Part shown: positions 1 to 8,545 of the stretch, one piece after another
Position numbering within the stretch: position 1 is the stretch's first letter
How the letters are laid out: every line of letters starts with the position of its first letter
Origin: Planctomycetota bacterium
Lineage (GTDB): Bacteria; Planctomycetota; Planctomycetia; Pirellulales; Lacipirellulaceae
DNA: 58,409 nucleotides
Assembly (NCBI GenBank): GCA_013152205.1
Contig: JAADGV010000118.1
Coordinates: 1 to 58,409 of the forward strand
Reading direction: 5' to 3'
Program-made: the position numbers and the translations under genes
Notes under the pieces: generated by a model
The model's input: only the letters and a program-made list of their open reading frames with translations
Database searches by the model: none
Told to the model about the DNA's origin: nothing

Positions 1-4
1 AGAA

Positions 5-36
5 CCCAGGGTGCGCCGCTTCGCGGCGACCCTGGG
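5..36. repeat. Hairpin-forming intergenic repeat
   Basis: An 8-bp outer stem (5-12 with 29-36) continues as a 5-bp inner stem (14-18 with 24-28) around a short loop containing TTCG. It lies about 110 bp beyond the 3' end of the inositol oxygenase gene and could act as a bidirectional terminator or be a REP-like element. No second copy was seen in this window. Confidence 0.6.
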
Positions 37-143
37 CTACGATGTGAAACGCCTTTGGCGTAAAGGACTTACGGCCTGGACTGCTCGGCACGCCGAACTT
101 GGAACTACTGAGCGGAGGTCATAGCAAGAAACTAAGGGGTTGA

Positions 144-1022
144 TTACCATCGCAAAGTATCGGGAAAGAACTCCGCGATTAATTCGCGATAGTAAGGCTC
201 TAAGGCGGGCAGGTCGGGCCGGATATCGCTTTTCGTGTAGAGGTCGTACGGATTGAAAGCCCGTACCCAAGTGAACATTTCTTGGTCGCGTTCATTCAAA
301 AGATGCGAATAAGCGTTCTCGCGATGTTCGGCATAGAACGAGTGGTAGCGGATCATCGCCAACGCCTCGTCGGGCAGATATTCGCGAACCACATGGTAGA
401 GATATTCGTCGTGTCCCCAGGAGATGTGAACATTATCCAATCCACCATGCTCTTCATAGATGCCACTGGGGCTTTGGTACTCAGGGATTTTTGAGTCGGG
501 ATTGTCGGCAAAAAATTCGGGGAATACGATCTTCTCAGAAAAAGCACAACCAACGGGGAACGTATCGCCTACGACGGCCCATTGGGGTTCGCCAAACAGG
601 CAAAGTATCTTGCCGAGATCATGGATTAGCCCTGCTACGATAAACCATCGCGGATGGTCGTCGTGGCGAATCGCTTCGGCAGTCTGTACAAGGTGTTCGA
701 TTTGAGGGAGGTCGGTGTCTGGGTCGCTGTCGTCAACCAGTGTGTTGAGAAACTCCATTGCTTCCCAAATGCCCATGCGTCGACGGTCGAGCGATAGAAA
801 GTCCTCTTTTTTCTTGCGAACGAAGTCGAGCGTTTGGCGACTGTGATTGAGGCGATAGAACTCTTTGACGCTCGCACGGGCCTCCGCCCGATAGTCGCGG
901 AACTCATCTTGTTTCTTTACTTTGGCACTTGGTTCGGGGTACCGTTGGAGAAGGTCTTCTTCCCACTCTCCCAGATCGTTGAGTGGAGCTTCGTCGTCGG
1001 GCTGCGAAGATGATGAGATCAT
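144..1022 (-). CDS. Myo-inositol oxygenase (MIOX family)
   Basis: This enzyme converts myo-inositol and O2 to D-glucuronate at a di-iron centre in the cytoplasm. The 292-residue protein carries the MIOX iron-ligand set by alignment from memory with the mouse enzyme: H110 in [13 protein letters not shown]134-D135 in HDLGK, H204 in [10 protein letters not shown]227 in RYHSFY and D260 in NPYDLYTK. The length matches the family (about 285 residues). A GGGAGAG ribosome site precedes the ATG. The start is 40 bp downstream of the Gfo/Idh/MocA gene on the same strand, so the two are probably co-transcribed. The family is best known from eukaryotes but occurs in some bacteria. No later glucuronate pathway gene lies in the window. 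Confidence 0.93.
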   Translation of the reverse strand: MISSSSQPDDEAPLNDLGEWEEDLLQRYPEPSAKVKKQDEFRDYRAEARASVKEFYRLNHSRQTLDFVRKKKEDFLSLDRRRMGIWEAMEFLNTLVDDSDPDTDLPQIEHLVQTAEAIRHDDHPRWFIVAGLIHDLGKILCLFGEPQWAVVGDTFPVGCAFSEKIVFPEFFADNPDSKIPEYQSPSGIYEEHGGLDNVHISWGHDEYLYHVVREYLPDEALAMIRYHSFYAEHRENAYSHLLNERDQEMFTWVRAFNPYDLYTKSDIRPDLPALEPYYRELIAEFFPDTLRW

Positions 1023-1062
1023 GCCATGCTCTCCCTAGAGATGCGAAGTTGAAAAATGAGGG

Positions 1063-2052
1063 CTAACAGATTACTCGAGTGCCTTGTTGATAGCTTAACT
1101 TCGACTGATTTGCAATCAAAATAGCCCGATGGGCATCTTCGAGGCTTGAGGATTTGAGAACGAGGCTTTCGACTGCCCGATGAAAATGTATCAGCATCAA
1201 CTCGCCAACAGGGCGTTCGTGGTCGAGGGTCTCTTGGTGCTGTCCGGCCTCGTCGAACCAAGCGATCGTGTTAGGTAGATTGACAAACGCGATGCCTCGC
1301 TCGCAAACGATTTTTAAGTCCGCGGGTCGCCGATACGATAGCGATTCTTCTAAACTTTTAGGCACATAATCGCCGCAACCAATTACCGCCAATGGGCCAG
1401 TGCCGATTTCGCCCTGGGCAGAAAAGTCGAGGCTCAATGAGAAATAATCGTGATCTTGCCCGTTAGCCGACTGGTGAGCTGTCGCGGTGAGCGAGGTTGG
1501 CTCAGACTCGACGATATATCGGCACCAGTCGATAAGTTCGACAAGGTCTCGCTGGGAGTAATCGTAGTTGTCGCTCTTGTCGACAGAAACCCTTCTGCGA
1601 TTGCAGAAGAGAAGTCGCGGAGTACCCAATTTGGTTGCAAGTAGTTCTTTTAACCGAAGCGTGGCTGGGGAGAGGCGACAGGGAAATTCGGCCATGAATG
1701 CGATGCCAGATTCTTTGACTCTTTGCCGCAGGGCGGATGCTTCTTCATCTTGCAGGTCGATTGCCGCAGCGCAATAGACCGCCTTGCCGGCATCGCAAGC
1801 AGCATGGATGGGCGTGTCGCCGTAGAAGTCGGCCGACAGCAGCAGCACAGCATCAATATCACTTCGATTTGTCAGTACACGAAAACCATCGTGAACGACT
1901 GCGTCGAACTGGCGAGAAACGTATTCGGCCCGGTGCTGTACGGAATCGCAAACAGCACAGACTTCAAAACGGTCGGAAAGCGCGCGAAGGGCGGGCGAAT
2001 GCCGCGAGTCCCAGGCGGTGCCCACGCCGACGACTCCAAGTCGAAGTTTCAT
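1063..2052 (-). CDS. Gfo/Idh/MocA family NAD(P)-dependent oxidoreductase-like protein
   Basis: The N-terminus has a Rossmann dinucleotide-binding motif (GVVGVGTAW, residues 6-14). The alternating strands and helices and the 329-residue length fit the Gfo/Idh/MocA family, which contains inositol dehydrogenases and many sugar oxidoreductases. The family's conserved EKP segment, whose lysine takes part in catalysis, should fall near residues 94-99. Here that segment reads CAAAID, so the usual lysine is missing. The gene is first of a likely two-gene operon with myo-inositol oxygenase, which suggests inositol or a related cyclitol as substrate, but the altered active site makes dehydrogenase activity uncertain. 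Confidence 0.8.
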   Translation of the reverse strand: MKLRLGVVGVGTAWDSRHSPALRALSDRFEVCAVCDSVQHRAEYVSRQFDAVVHDGFRVLTNRSDIDAVLLLSADFYGDTPIHAACDAGKAVYCAAAIDLQDEEASALRQRVKESGIAFMAEFPCRLSPATLRLKELLATKLGTPRLLFCNRRRVSVDKSDNYDYSQRDLVELIDWCRYIVESEPTSLTATAHQSANGQDHDYFSLSLDFSAQGEIGTGPLAVIGCGDYVPKSLEESLSYRRPADLKIVCERGIAFVNLPNTIAWFDEAGQHQETLDHERPVGELMLIHFHRAVESLVLKSSSLEDAHRAILIANQSKLSYQQGTRVIC

Positions 2053-2293
2053 GTGCGGTTTTCGGTAGAAAAAGAAAAGGGGATGATTAGTGTGGGTTGT
2101 CCTGCGATTGTACTAAAAGCGACACCCTAGTCCGCAACAGTAATACTGGAGGGCAACGAGCAAGTACGACCCGCTTGTCGCAGGCCCCGATTATAGCTCG
2201 GATAGGGTGTGGAACTCAATCGGTGATTGTTGGCCGTTTTCTCAGCCATCTCGCGGGAAATTACGACCTTGCATTTAGGAAAACTGTTCTAAT
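2053..2293. other. Divergent intergenic region
   Basis: This gap separates the oxidoreductase (leftward) from the glycosyltransferase (rightward) and must hold both promoters. I could not identify convincing -35/-10 elements by eye. A 98-residue open frame (2097-2393, plus) runs through it but its C-terminal third is the dispersed repeat, so I do not call it a gene. Confidence 0.5.
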
Positions 2294-2393
2294 GATGTGT
2301 GCATCAGGAACTTTACTTGGCCTCAGCATTCACTCGCTAAATCCGGCTCTCCCGTTGGTCGGCCTCTCGCTTTCCTGGCGCATACCTCAATAA
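2294..2393 (+). repeat. Dispersed ~100-bp repeat, copy A
   Basis: This 100-bp segment is nearly identical to 26841-26941: the two align end to end with roughly ten mismatches and one 1-bp indel. Both copies are on the plus strand, begin GATGTGTGCATCAGGAAC and end CATACCTCAATAA. Copy A ends 7 bp before the ATG of the glycosyltransferase at 2401, and copy B lies upstream of the chain-length determinant gene of the polysaccharide locus. No terminal inverted repeats are evident. The nature is unknown; a regulatory RNA or leader, a small mobile element or a remnant peptide gene are all possible. Confidence 0.85.
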
Positions 2394-2400
2394 TGGTTCT

Positions 2401-3096
2401 ATGTCTTTACGTATTTCGGTCGTGATTCCCGCCTTGAATGAGGCGGCGTGTATCGAGCGGGCTGTGGCGAGCGCTTGGGCCGCCGCGGTAGACGAAGTTG
2501 TTGTTGTGGATGGTAGAAGCCACGATGCGACCGTTGCCTTGGCTGAATCAAGTGGGGCTCGCGTGATTACTGGGGCTCGCGGCCGGGCGATACAGCAGAA
2601 TTTGGGGGCATCGGAGTCGTCGGGGGATGTTTTGCTGTTCCTTCATGCGGATAATTGGTTGGCCCCGAGCGTTGGCCAGCAGATTCGCGAATGTTTGAGT
2701 GCTAGCGAGGTTCTTGGCGGGGCGCTACTTCAGCGAATCGAAGCCACTGGCTTTTTATATCGTTTGTTGGAACGGGGAAATGCTGCTCGGGTGCGTTGGC
2801 GTGGCTTGGCCTATGGCGATCAAGCGATTTTTATGAGAAAGGGTGTGTTTCAGAAACTGGGAGGCTTTCCCCCGGTCGAACTGATGGAAGACCTGTTGTT
2901 GATGCGTAAGTTCCGCAAAACGTCTCGTCCCGTCTTGTTGCCAGGGCCAGTTTTTGTCGATCCGAGACGTTGGCAACGCAAGGGAGTCTTACGGCAAACC
3001 TTTTGTAATTGGGCTCTGCTGGGTGCCCACACGCTGGGCGTGGCTCCTGAACGGTTAGCTCGCTACTACCCGCCTCATGTCGACCCGAGAGTGTAG
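2401..3096 (+). CDS. Family 2 glycosyltransferase (TIGR04283-like)
   Basis: A 231-residue GT-A fold glycosyltransferase, cytoplasmic or membrane-peripheral. Visible elements are the N-terminal VVIPALNE (7-14), the nucleotide-binding VVDGRSHD region (about 35-42), an HAD segment at 82-84 where the metal-binding DxD is expected, GDQAIF (139-144) and LMED (161-164). This arrangement resembles the TIGR04283 group of small glycosyltransferases. The acceptor is unknown. Its 3' end overlaps the convergent maf gene by 22 bp. A copy of the 100-bp repeat lies directly before the start codon, where a ribosome site would be expected, and no clear Shine-Dalgarno sequence is visible. Confidence 0.85.
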   Translation: MSLRISVVIPALNEAACIERAVASAWAAAVDEVVVVDGRSHDATVALAESSGARVITGARGRAIQQNLGASESSGDVLLFLHADNWLAPSVGQQIRECLSASEVLGGALLQRIEATGFLYRLLERGNAARVRWRGLAYGDQAIFMRKGVFQKLGGFPPVELMEDLLLMRKFRKTSRPVLLPGPVFVDPRRWQRKGVLRQTFCNWALLGAHTLGVAPERLARYYPPHVDPRV

Positions 3097-3698
3097 CCTC
3101 GTGCGGCTAACATCTCGGTTAGCTGTTCCATGGGCAGGCCAATGACATTCGACTCGCTTCCCTGGCAAATGTGCAACCAATTCGTACGGTCTTGATATCC
3201 AAACGCTCCTGCCTTGCCTTGCCAGAGTTCGCTCGCAAGGTACTCGTCGAGCTGGTCGTCTGAAATATCGTCCATCCGCAGTTCAGTCGTAACTATGCAC
3301 GTTTCGGGCACGCCGGATGGGTCAGAGTTGTAAGGCCAAAGGCAGAGTCCGCTGTAGACGCGATGGGTGGTGCCGCGAAGGCGCTCAAGCATGTTGCGGG
3401 CGTGATCCACATCCTTTGGTTTGCCTAGGATGGCCCCGCCACATTCGGCGACCGTATCGCAAGCAATCAGCAGCCGTGGGGCAGGCTCGCTCGGGTTGCG
3501 GTTGGCAAGTTGGCTGGCAACGTCTGCTGCTTTTCGCTGGGCCAGTTCAGCCACCAAAGCTGCGGGGCCACCGGTGCTACAGATGCCGCATTCGGCAGAC
3601 TCGTGGGGGATGACGACGTCGAATGCAAAGCCAGCATCGGTTAGTAACCGCAGGCGCTGAGGAGATCCGCTGGCTAAGGTAAGTTGTGGTAGGGGCAT
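3075..3698 (-). CDS. maf: Maf/YhdE family nucleoside triphosphate pyrophosphatase
   Basis: Maf proteins hydrolyse dTTP/UTP or modified NTPs to monophosphates and pyrophosphate in the cytoplasm. The 207-residue protein starts with the family signature ASGSPQR (9-15; usually ASxSPRR), carries the catalytic DTV at 81-83 and KPKD at 93-96, and has the expected length. The arginine pair of the signature is QR rather than RR, which may bear on substrate choice. It is convergent with and overlaps the glycosyltransferase gene, and is divergent from the pseudouridine synthase. Confidence 0.92.
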   Translation of the reverse strand: MPLPQLTLASGSPQRLRLLTDAGFAFDVVIPHESAECGICSTGGPAALVAELAQRKAADVASQLANRNPSEPAPRLLIACDTVAECGGAILGKPKDVDHARNMLERLRGTTHRVYSGLCLWPYNSDPSGVPETCIVTTELRMDDISDDQLDEYLASELWQGKAGAFGYQDRTNWLHICQGSESNVIGLPMEQLTEMLAARGYTLGST

Positions 3699-3782
3699 CG
3701 GTGCTATCTAGGCTACTGAGGCGTAAAAAGTTATGCTGGAGCGTAACATGGTTTATGCAACTCTGGCAACGGATCTCCTTTG

Positions 3783-4478
3783 ATGTCTCACTCCACCCAC
3801 CGGCTGAAAGTTATCTACGAAGATAATCACCTGTTGGTGGTTGATAAACCGGCGATGCTGCCGACGATGGGCGTCGATAGCTCACGTCCTAGCTTGCTGA
3901 GTATTGCAAAGGAGTATATTGGCAAAAAATACAATAAATCGGGTAACGTATATTTGGGTATTGTGAGTCGTCTCGATGCGCCGGTAACGGGTGTGGTGTT
4001 GATGGCACGTACCTCGAAAGCTGCCCGTCGGCTTTCTGAAGCGTTTCGCGAGCGGGATGTCGAGAAGATTTATTGGGCAGTTGTCGATGGTGTTCCTGAC
4101 GAGTCGGAGGGAACTTTGGAGCATTATGTTCGTAAGGATGAACGGCACCGTCGAGTTCATGTCACCCATGCGGGTAGTGATGGCGCTCAGTTGGCTCGGC
4201 TTCGTTATAAGTTGCTGGGTAAAAGTAATGATAAGTCGCTGCTTGAGATTCAATTGGAAACTGGGCGTAAGCATCAAATTCGGGTGCAGTTGTCGAAAAT
4301 TGGATTACCGATTCTGGGAGACTTGAAGTATGGCAGTGCAGATAAATTTCCGGAGGGCATTGCTTTACATGCGGTTTCGACTCGTGTGAAGCATCCGGTG
4401 CGTGATGAGATGATGACGTTCGATGCAAAGTTGCCATCAAGTTGGCAGAAGCAGCGGACGGTTGCTCGGCTGATTTAG
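3783..4478 (+). CDS. RluA family pseudouridine synthase
   Basis: This protein isomerises uridine to pseudouridine in rRNA or tRNA. It carries the RluA motif as SRLDAPVTG with the catalytic aspartate near residue 65, the N-terminal DNHLLVVDKPA strand, and the late GRKHQIRVQLS motif. At 231 residues it is a compact form without the N-terminal S4 domain. The target uridine cannot be told from sequence. The open frame begins with TTG followed directly by ATG, and I take the ATG at 3783. The kinase gene follows after 40 bp on the same strand. Confidence 0.9.
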   Translation: MSHSTHRLKVIYEDNHLLVVDKPAMLPTMGVDSSRPSLLSIAKEYIGKKYNKSGNVYLGIVSRLDAPVTGVVLMARTSKAARRLSEAFRERDVEKIYWAVVDGVPDESEGTLEHYVRKDERHRRVHVTHAGSDGAQLARLRYKLLGKSNDKSLLEIQLETGRKHQIRVQLSKIGLPILGDLKYGSADKFPEGIALHAVSTRVKHPVRDEMMTFDAKLPSSWQKQRTVARLI

Positions 4479-4520
4479 TGGTTCTTTCTGTTCGAGGTAT
4501 CTTTTGCGAGGCGTGATTTG

Positions 4521-5864
4521 GTGCGTGTAGAACGGTCTGTCTTCGAGCGAGCAGGTTTGGCCACTGGTCTGTTGACCGAGGATCAAATCGACGAGGCGTG
4601 GCATGTGTTGGTTGAAACCTCGCCTGCTACCGATCTTTCGCTTGAAGAAATTACCGATGGGCAATTGTCTGAGCAGCTTATCAAGCTTGGATACCTTAAC
4701 CAGTGGCAGGCCGAGCAGCTCTGCCAAGGGCGTACGAAGTTTACGCTTGGCTCGTATCGTATTGTCGATGCGATTGGTCACGGTGGTATGGGCTGGGTGT
4801 TCAAGGGCGAGCATGAATTGCTCGGCCGTATTGAGGCGATCAAGGTTCTGCCGCGAAACCAAACCAACCCGACGTCGATCGCCAGTTTTCGACGCGAGAT
4901 TCGCGCCCAGGCGTTGCTCGACCATCCGAACCTTGTGCGGCTGTCTTATGCGGATACTGATGGGGATACTTTCTTTCTGGTGACTGAGTATATTCCTGGT
5001 TCGGATTTGCGTCGGTTGGTGCATGATCATGGGCCGTTGTCGTTTACGAAGGCGGCGATCTTAGTGTCGCAGGCAGCTGAGGGATTGGCGCATGCCCATG
5101 AGCAGGGGCTTGTTCACCGTGATGTAAAACCGGGAAATCTGCTTATCACGCCGGAAGGTCAAACGAAGCTTACCGACCTGGGGCTTGTTTTCTTTTCTTC
5201 CGACCAAGACGAGTTGGCCCGCTCGAAGCCCAAGCACATCGTTGGTACGGCTGACTACTTGGCCCCAGAGATCATTGTCACGCCGGGGGAGGTTCGAACG
5301 GTTAGCGATATCTACTCGCTCGGTTGTACTCTTTACTACGCGGTGACGGGCAAGGTGCCCTATCCTGGCGGCGAAACGGCTGACAAGCTGCGGCGTCATC
5401 TTGATGAGGAACCGATTTCTCCACAGCGACTTAATCCTGATGTTGATGATGCGATGGTACGGGTTATCGAATCGATGATGCAAAAACGCCCCGAGGAGCG
5501 AGTTGCTTCTGCGGGCGAAGTGGTGTTGTTGTTGAAGCCTTGGGTGGAATCGGCTGATGTTTGCAACTGGCAAGAGATTGGCCAGCTGGCTCAGCAGCGG
5601 GGTGTACGGCACTACGGAAATACGGCCCTTGCTGATACCAAGCCAACGGCAGAGCCGATCGTGCCACGCTCGTTTCAGGATAGCAGCACGGAGCGGGTTT
5701 CGATGACTACGCGTGTGCCCGTCGCATCTCAAGAGCCGGTCGACCAAGACCCTGCGACCGAACAAGTTGCCGAGGAGGCGGATCCCTTGGATCGGATATC
5801 GAAGGTGATGGTTGCTCTTGTTGTGATCGCAACCTTGGTGGCGATTGGTGCTGTGCTCTATTAG
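4521..5864 (+). CDS. Membrane-anchored Hanks-type Ser/Thr protein kinase
   Basis: About 447 residues. The first 75 form a helical module ending in the pattern LGYLNQWQAEQL, seen in front of many planctomycete kinases. The kinase domain follows (about 80-345): glycine loop GHGGMGWVF, catalytic lysine in EAIKVL (about 109), HRDVKPGN (about 200-207), DLG in place of DFG (about 220-222) and GTADYLAPE. All key catalytic residues are present, so activity is expected. A single hydrophobic helix ends the protein (VMVALVVIATLVAIGAVLY), so this is a tail-anchored cytoplasmic kinase with no extracellular sensor domain. Tandem TTG and GTG starts lie at 4518 and 4521; neither is decisive. Targets are unknown. 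Confidence 0.92.
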   Translation: MRVERSVFERAGLATGLLTEDQIDEAWHVLVETSPATDLSLEEITDGQLSEQLIKLGYLNQWQAEQLCQGRTKFTLGSYRIVDAIGHGGMGWVFKGEHELLGRIEAIKVLPRNQTNPTSIASFRREIRAQALLDHPNLVRLSYADTDGDTFFLVTEYIPGSDLRRLVHDHGPLSFTKAAILVSQAAEGLAHAHEQGLVHRDVKPGNLLITPEGQTKLTDLGLVFFSSDQDELARSKPKHIVGTADYLAPEIIVTPGEVRTVSDIYSLGCTLYYAVTGKVPYPGGETADKLRRHLDEEPISPQRLNPDVDDAMVRVIESMMQKRPEERVASAGEVVLLLKPWVESADVCNWQEIGQLAQQRGVRHYGNTALADTKPTAEPIVPRSFQDSSTERVSMTTRVPVASQEPVDQDPATEQVAEEADPLDRISKVMVALVVIATLVAIGAVLY

Positions 5865-6384
5865 GGTGAAGGGAGGGATGTAAGATTTTTGATCTGACTG
5901 TTGGGTAAAGTGGAGAGCGGTTGTTTTGGCTAAGCCGCGAGCGGCTGGGGGACTTTATTGGACAGAATTGGGGTGGTTGGTGCTTCTATGGTAGTGTTTG
6001 GTGGGTTAGTTTTGGCACGAATCACGGGGGAAACCCATTGGGGTGGACAAAAGGGAGTTCGGAATGCGGAAATCGGAGTGCGGAATGGGATAATATTGTC
6101 CATTTGGGCGTGGTAAATGACGAAATCTGAATGACGAAAAAGCTGATCGCTAAAAGCTAATCGCTATTATCCCAGATGTGGTGGCCTAATTTCAACTGTA
6201 AAATTTGGTGGGGGGTGTTTCTCGTAGAGACAGCCAGGTGGCCAAAAAAATGTCGTTGACATGATTGGTGTAGCCGTAGCTAGGCTATTTTTTTGACCGG
6301 ATTTACAAGAGGGACGAGATGGATGCTGGGAAAGAAAAGTTTCAAGTGCCGTTTTGGGGCATGGGCAAGTTAGGAGAGAAAAAG
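5865..6384. other. Long intergenic region without a recognisable gene
   Basis: The stretch after the kinase holds the short repeat at 5928, then low-information sequence including a near-duplicate phrase (CGGAAATCGGAGTGCGGAAT around 6062-6084). A 69-residue plus frame (5921-6130) starts inside the repeat and resembles no protein. I see no supported gene here. Confidence 0.5.
5928..5951 (+). repeat. Short inverted-copy repeat (GGCTAAGCCGCGAGCGG family), copy 1
   Basis: A 24-bp segment identical in reverse complement to 8518-8542. The core CCGCGAGCGG is itself partly palindromic. It lies 60 bp after the kinase gene. Confidence 0.75.
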
Positions 6385-6466
6385 GTGTCTGGGCCACCCG
6401 CATAGCCTGCATCTCAAAACCCAATTATCAAAAAACTTCCGTTCGGTTGAGTTTTTTTACCTTACG
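6385..6466 (-). repeat. Long member of the GGGTGGCCCAGACAAC repeat family
   Basis: Read on the minus strand, this about 80-bp element matches 14988-15060 almost base for base, apart from an 8 to 9-bp insertion before GCAGGCTATGCGGGTGG. It ends with the GGGTGGCCCAGAC module that recurs at 6909 and 7107. It lies at the 3' end of the small membrane protein gene, adjoining its stop codon. Confidence 0.8.
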
Positions 6467-6469
6467 CCC

Positions 6470-6889
6470 TCACTTCAAACGAAACACTTCACATTGCAAC
6501 TTCTTGTTGTGTAGCGACACAGTCACGGAGTAATTTGAGTTCTTGGCCATCCAGCGGACACAGCCTGTGCTCGGATCGATCGTGTTTCTCGAAAAAAAGG
6601 ACTCCTCATGTCCTTCTGGATTGGTACGCCAACGAATCGGCCTCATCATGCTTTTCGAGTCTTCACCGCCCATGATGAGAGCTTTCTTGCTGTATCGCAA
6701 AGCAACTTCTTCCGTTAGGGACATCCCTGCTGGCACGTCAAAGACATATTCATGGCCTCTAAATTCGTAATGCAACCAAATCAGGATTGAGACAGAGGTT
6801 AGCACCCATGCCAAAGCTCCGACGATCAGTATCGCGAGAAGAAAACGTATCAAGGGATTTTTACAACTTGGAATCACCGATTTGCCCAA
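6470..6889 (-). CDS. Small single-pass membrane protein, unknown function
   Basis: I do not recognise this 139-residue protein. It has one strong hydrophobic helix (about residues 14-38, LIRFLLAILIVGALAWVL onward) followed by a soluble domain of about 100 residues that is probably extracytoplasmic. The frame opens with TTG; a GTG four codons in is also possible, and no in-frame ATG precedes the helix. The gene is flanked on both sides by repeats. Its reading frame has sensible amino-acid composition without low-complexity bias, which supports it as real, but only moderately. Confidence 0.5.
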   Translation of the reverse strand: MGKSVIPSCKNPLIRFLLAILIVGALAWVLTSVSILIWLHYEFRGHEYVFDVPAGMSLTEEVALRYSKKALIMGGEDSKSMMRPIRWRTNPEGHEESFFSRNTIDPSTGCVRWMAKNSNYSVTVSLHNKKLQCEVFRLK

Positions 6890-6908
6890 TCATGACAGTT
6901 GCCCCCGC

Positions 6909-6954
6909 CGGGTGGCCCAGACAACTTGGTTGTCTGGGGTGCCAAAGGCACAGG
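6909..6954 (+). repeat. GGGTGGCCCAGACAAC hairpin repeat
   Basis: The sequence GCCCAGACAACTTGGTTGTC reads as an inverted repeat (CAGACAAC / GTTGTCTG) with a 2-base loop, flanked by GGGTGGCC and GGTGCCAAAGG. It matches the 3' part of the element at 14988-15082. It lies just upstream of the small membrane protein. Confidence 0.8.
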
Positions 6955-7106
6955 AGGATTCCATCAGTCGACCCATTCCCACTGACTTGCCGTATTCGTA
7001 CCAACGCGCCAAACTCCACGGCCTCCTTCACAAGCCCTGTTCGTTGTCGTGCCATGCCAACATTTTCACCAACAACAACACGGTTTGCAAGCCTCTTGTT
7101 CCTACG

Positions 7107-7146
7107 TCACCCAGACGACAAGTCGTCTGGGCCACCCGCGCTATCG
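7107..7146 (-). repeat. GGGTGGCCCAGAC hairpin repeat, third short copy
   Basis: CCCAGACGACAAGTCGTCTGG forms a hairpin with CAGACGAC / GTCGTCTG arms, followed by GCCACCCGCGCTAT. It is the same family as 6909 in opposite orientation, and abuts the 3' end of the ceramidase-like gene (stop at 7151-7153). It may serve as a terminator. Confidence 0.78.
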
Positions 7147-7150
7147 CATT

Positions 7151-8485
7151 TTATTTTTCTAATTGTTTCAGTACGCGCAGCGATTCTTTCTTAATCACGT
7201 CACCAGCTCGGATGGCAAGAAACGAATGTTCTCCAAACCAGGTCTCATACCCGCCCAATTCAAATGATCTTGCGGTAGGCACATAACCACTCGAGCCATT
7301 CGTAAGAGTGGCGACCATGGTGTTCTTGAAAGGTGAACTCTCCTTGATGCTCATTCCTATCTCGCAAAAAAGTTCAACCGGATTAGTGATAATAGCAAAA
7401 TCATCACCTATCCGAATGCCATGGATGAGAAATTTGTATGCCGGTCTTTTCCGCTGATACATTTCTTCAAATACTCTTCGGTAATGTTCCAGTTGCCTCG
7501 GCCACTTGCGGGAAATCTCCGCTTCCTTGAATTCCGGAAGCTCTCTTCCGGGCATTTCGTCTTCGCTGCTTTCAATACGTAGCGTAGGCGTAACAATAAG
7601 CTGGATGCTTCTCAGGCTTTCCAAAATTTCTTCCCCAAGCTTTTCGCCAAAGATTTCTCTTCTCAGGTTGTAGTTGGGATTTACATCGCCGCATGCGCCC
7701 GCCAAAAATAATGTGGCTACTTCATATCCTAAATGTTTTTCAACATACTTTTGAACATGGCCAGGGTAATCAGCAGAGATCAAGGCACTTCGAGTATTCG
7801 CGGCATGACATGCGTAGTTGTACAGAACCGCTTTGTATTTTCCATCTTTGCCCACAGCCGCCAATACATTCAATTCGGGATCCGCAGGGCCTTCCGCTGG
7901 ATAGTTGCCTCTCTCCGAAGGATTTAGCTGCCATCGATTCCAAGCTTCTCCATCGATTAACACCCTTCTATTCTCACTCACGCCTTCTACGTTTCCTTGG
8001 GAAGTTCCAATTTTGCACGGCGCAAGATCATTAACCGCAATTGCCACGGCTTTGCCTATGCTCGTTATTAGCCGGTCTTCGTAATAACTGAACAGCGGAC
8101 CCGAGTGAGTATGGGAAGCACATATAATGATATGGCCGGTTGGTATCCCGGTTGTCTCCTCGATATGTTCTAGTGCTTTAACCGCAAGCCCTGTGGAATA
8201 TTCCAAAGTATCCAATGTTACGATTGCCAGCTTTTGTTCCCCAGCAGAAATAACCATGGCTTTTACGAACAGAGGAGTGTCTACCGCTGACGTTTTTTTC
8301 GGTGATGGCGAGCCTGCTAACGTGACTTCTTCTGCCGGGGTAATATCTACCTTGCCAACACCGACATTGAAATTGTATTCAGAGTCAGATGCCGTGCCCG
8401 TAGCTTGCGAGCCTTCAGAATCCCCAGCGAACGCAGGTGCGGCTAACAGAATTAACACCATACCCAAAATCAGTACACTTCGCAT
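7151..8485 (-). CDS. Secreted neutral/alkaline ceramidase N-terminal domain protein
   Basis: A 444-residue protein with a Sec signal peptide (residues 1-20, cleavage after PAFA). It resembles the neutral/alkaline non-lysosomal ceramidase catalytic domain: GVGKVDITP near the N-terminus, the zinc-site SHTHSGP (124-130), NYACHAAN with H227, and GACGDVNP (263-270). Family enzymes cleave the amide of ceramide; many planctomycete relatives are annotated as this domain without proven substrate, and the C-terminal immunoglobulin-like domain of true ceramidases is absent. A GGAG ribosome site precedes the ATG. It stands alone, with repeats on both sides. Confidence 0.85.
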   Translation of the reverse strand: MRSVLILGMVLILLAAPAFAGDSEGSQATGTASDSEYNFNVGVGKVDITPAEEVTLAGSPSPKKTSAVDTPLFVKAMVISAGEQKLAIVTLDTLEYSTGLAVKALEHIEETTGIPTGHIIICASHTHSGPLFSYYEDRLITSIGKAVAIAVNDLAPCKIGTSQGNVEGVSENRRVLIDGEAWNRWQLNPSERGNYPAEGPADPELNVLAAVGKDGKYKAVLYNYACHAANTRSALISADYPGHVQKYVEKHLGYEVATLFLAGACGDVNPNYNLRREIFGEKLGEEILESLRSIQLIVTPTLRIESSEDEMPGRELPEFKEAEISRKWPRQLEHYRRVFEEMYQRKRPAYKFLIHGIRIGDDFAIITNPVELFCEIGMSIKESSPFKNTMVATLTNGSSGYVPTARSFELGGYETWFGEHSFLAIRAGDVIKKESLRVLKQLEK

Positions 8486-8517
8486 AGAAATCTCCGCTCA
8501 CAATACAATCTACAGTG

Positions 8518-8542
8518 CCCCCCAGCCGCTCGCGGCTTAGCC
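8518..8542 (-). repeat. Short inverted-copy repeat (GGCTAAGCCGCGAGCGG family), copy 2
   Basis: Reverse-complement match of 5928-5951. It lies between the ceramidase-like gene and the 3' end of mobB, 3 bp beyond the mobB stop codon. Confidence 0.75.
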
Positions 8543-8545
8543 AAC

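Noticed and set aside
2097..2393. 98-residue plus-strand open frame
   Set aside because: Its last third is the dispersed repeat and the rest has no protein character.
4437..5765. Two long minus-strand frames (4437-5030, 5061-5765) opposite the kinase gene
   Set aside because: Shadow frames of a well-supported kinase; Arg/Leu-rich without motifs.
5921..6130. 69-residue plus-strand open frame
   Set aside because: Starts inside a repeat, Trp/Gly-rich without domain pattern; likely chance.
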